Source of the DNA: Syntrophorhabdus sp. PtaB.Bin027
GTDB lineage: Bacteria; Desulfobacterota; Syntrophorhabdia; Syntrophorhabdales; Syntrophorhabdaceae
Reading direction: 5' to 3'
Length of the DNA: 32,660 bases
Assembly (NCBI GenBank): GCA_002067585.1
Contig: MVQO01000143.1
Location: 1-32,660 of the forward strand
How positions within the stretch are numbered: the stretch's first letter is position 1; the number at the start of each line of letters is the position of its first letter. The translations under genes were made by a program, and so were the position numbers. Shown here one piece after another: positions 32,571 through 32,660 of this stretch. The notes under the pieces were generated by a model. That model searched no databases. It worked only from the letters and a program-made list of their open reading frames with translations, and was not told the origin of the DNA.

Positions 32571-32660
32571 ACATGTAAACCTTTTATACAGATTAAAAAG
32601 TTAAGGGTGATATGTGAAAAATCAAGAGCAGAAGGAAACCCGGGAGCACAAGTTATAAGC

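Noticed and set aside
1..32660. CRISPR arrays, tRNA or rRNA genes, prophage or complete insertion sequences
   Set aside because: No regularly spaced repeats, no recognisable RNA genes and no intact transposase, integrase or terminal repeats were seen on reading both strands.

Overview
The window looks like chromosomal DNA of an anaerobic, LPS-bearing Gram-negative bacterium. The gene content (FdhD, short ModE-like regulator, NikR, fused CobA-HemD, DUF5661, a BamA-to-WaaA lipid A operon) suggests a deltaproteobacterial (Desulfobacterota or Syntrophobacterales-like) lineage. That placement is inference from gene content; no rRNA or tRNA gene was seen.

Layout. (1) 1-3280: a molybdenum region. 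A partial fdhD and a DNA-binding-domain-only modE-like gene run leftward. The rightward modB-modC ABC genes are preceded by what looks like only the C-terminal stub of modA. (2) 3431-7593: leftward cobA-hemD fusion, a DUF5661 gene and a Kef-type cation/proton antiporter. (3) 8035-9348: a radical SAM enzyme of unknown function behind a good sigma70-like promoter. (4) 9696-18578: a metal-uptake island. A BASS-type transporter diverges from nikR. Then come a candidate NikR operator, a previously unlisted 49-codon ORF, exbB, exbD, tonB, a TonB-dependent receptor, a divergent ZnuA-like lipoprotein, an ABC ATPase, an ABC-3 permease, a SAM methyltransferase and a 30-codon membrane ORF. (5) 18579-19850: a gene graveyard with remnants of an acyl-CoA synthetase/GNAT gene and an ISL3 transposase. 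(6) 19928-20157: a cold-shock gene with its promoter and a bidirectional terminator. (7) 31749 down to 20141, leftward: bamA, ompH, lpxD, fabZ, lpxA, a Gfo/Idh/MocA oxidoreductase, lpxB, msbA, a DUF374 acyltransferase (frameshifted at an A9 run), waaA and mazG. Endonuclease III (nth) lies beyond it.

How the genes work together. Region 4 encodes every layer needed to move a metal or metal complex from outside the outer membrane to the cytoplasm, next to its probable nickel-responsive regulator. The solute-binding protein has lost most of the histidines expected of Zn/Mn-binding relatives, and the operon ends in a methyltransferase. Together these suggest an unusual nickel or nickel-chelate uptake system, the best candidate here for something undescribed. 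Region 7 is an outer-membrane assembly and lipid A-Kdo supply line with mostly overlapping or tightly spaced genes. Its oddities are the oxidoreductase between lpxA and lpxB, and the homopolymer frameshift in the acyltransferase.
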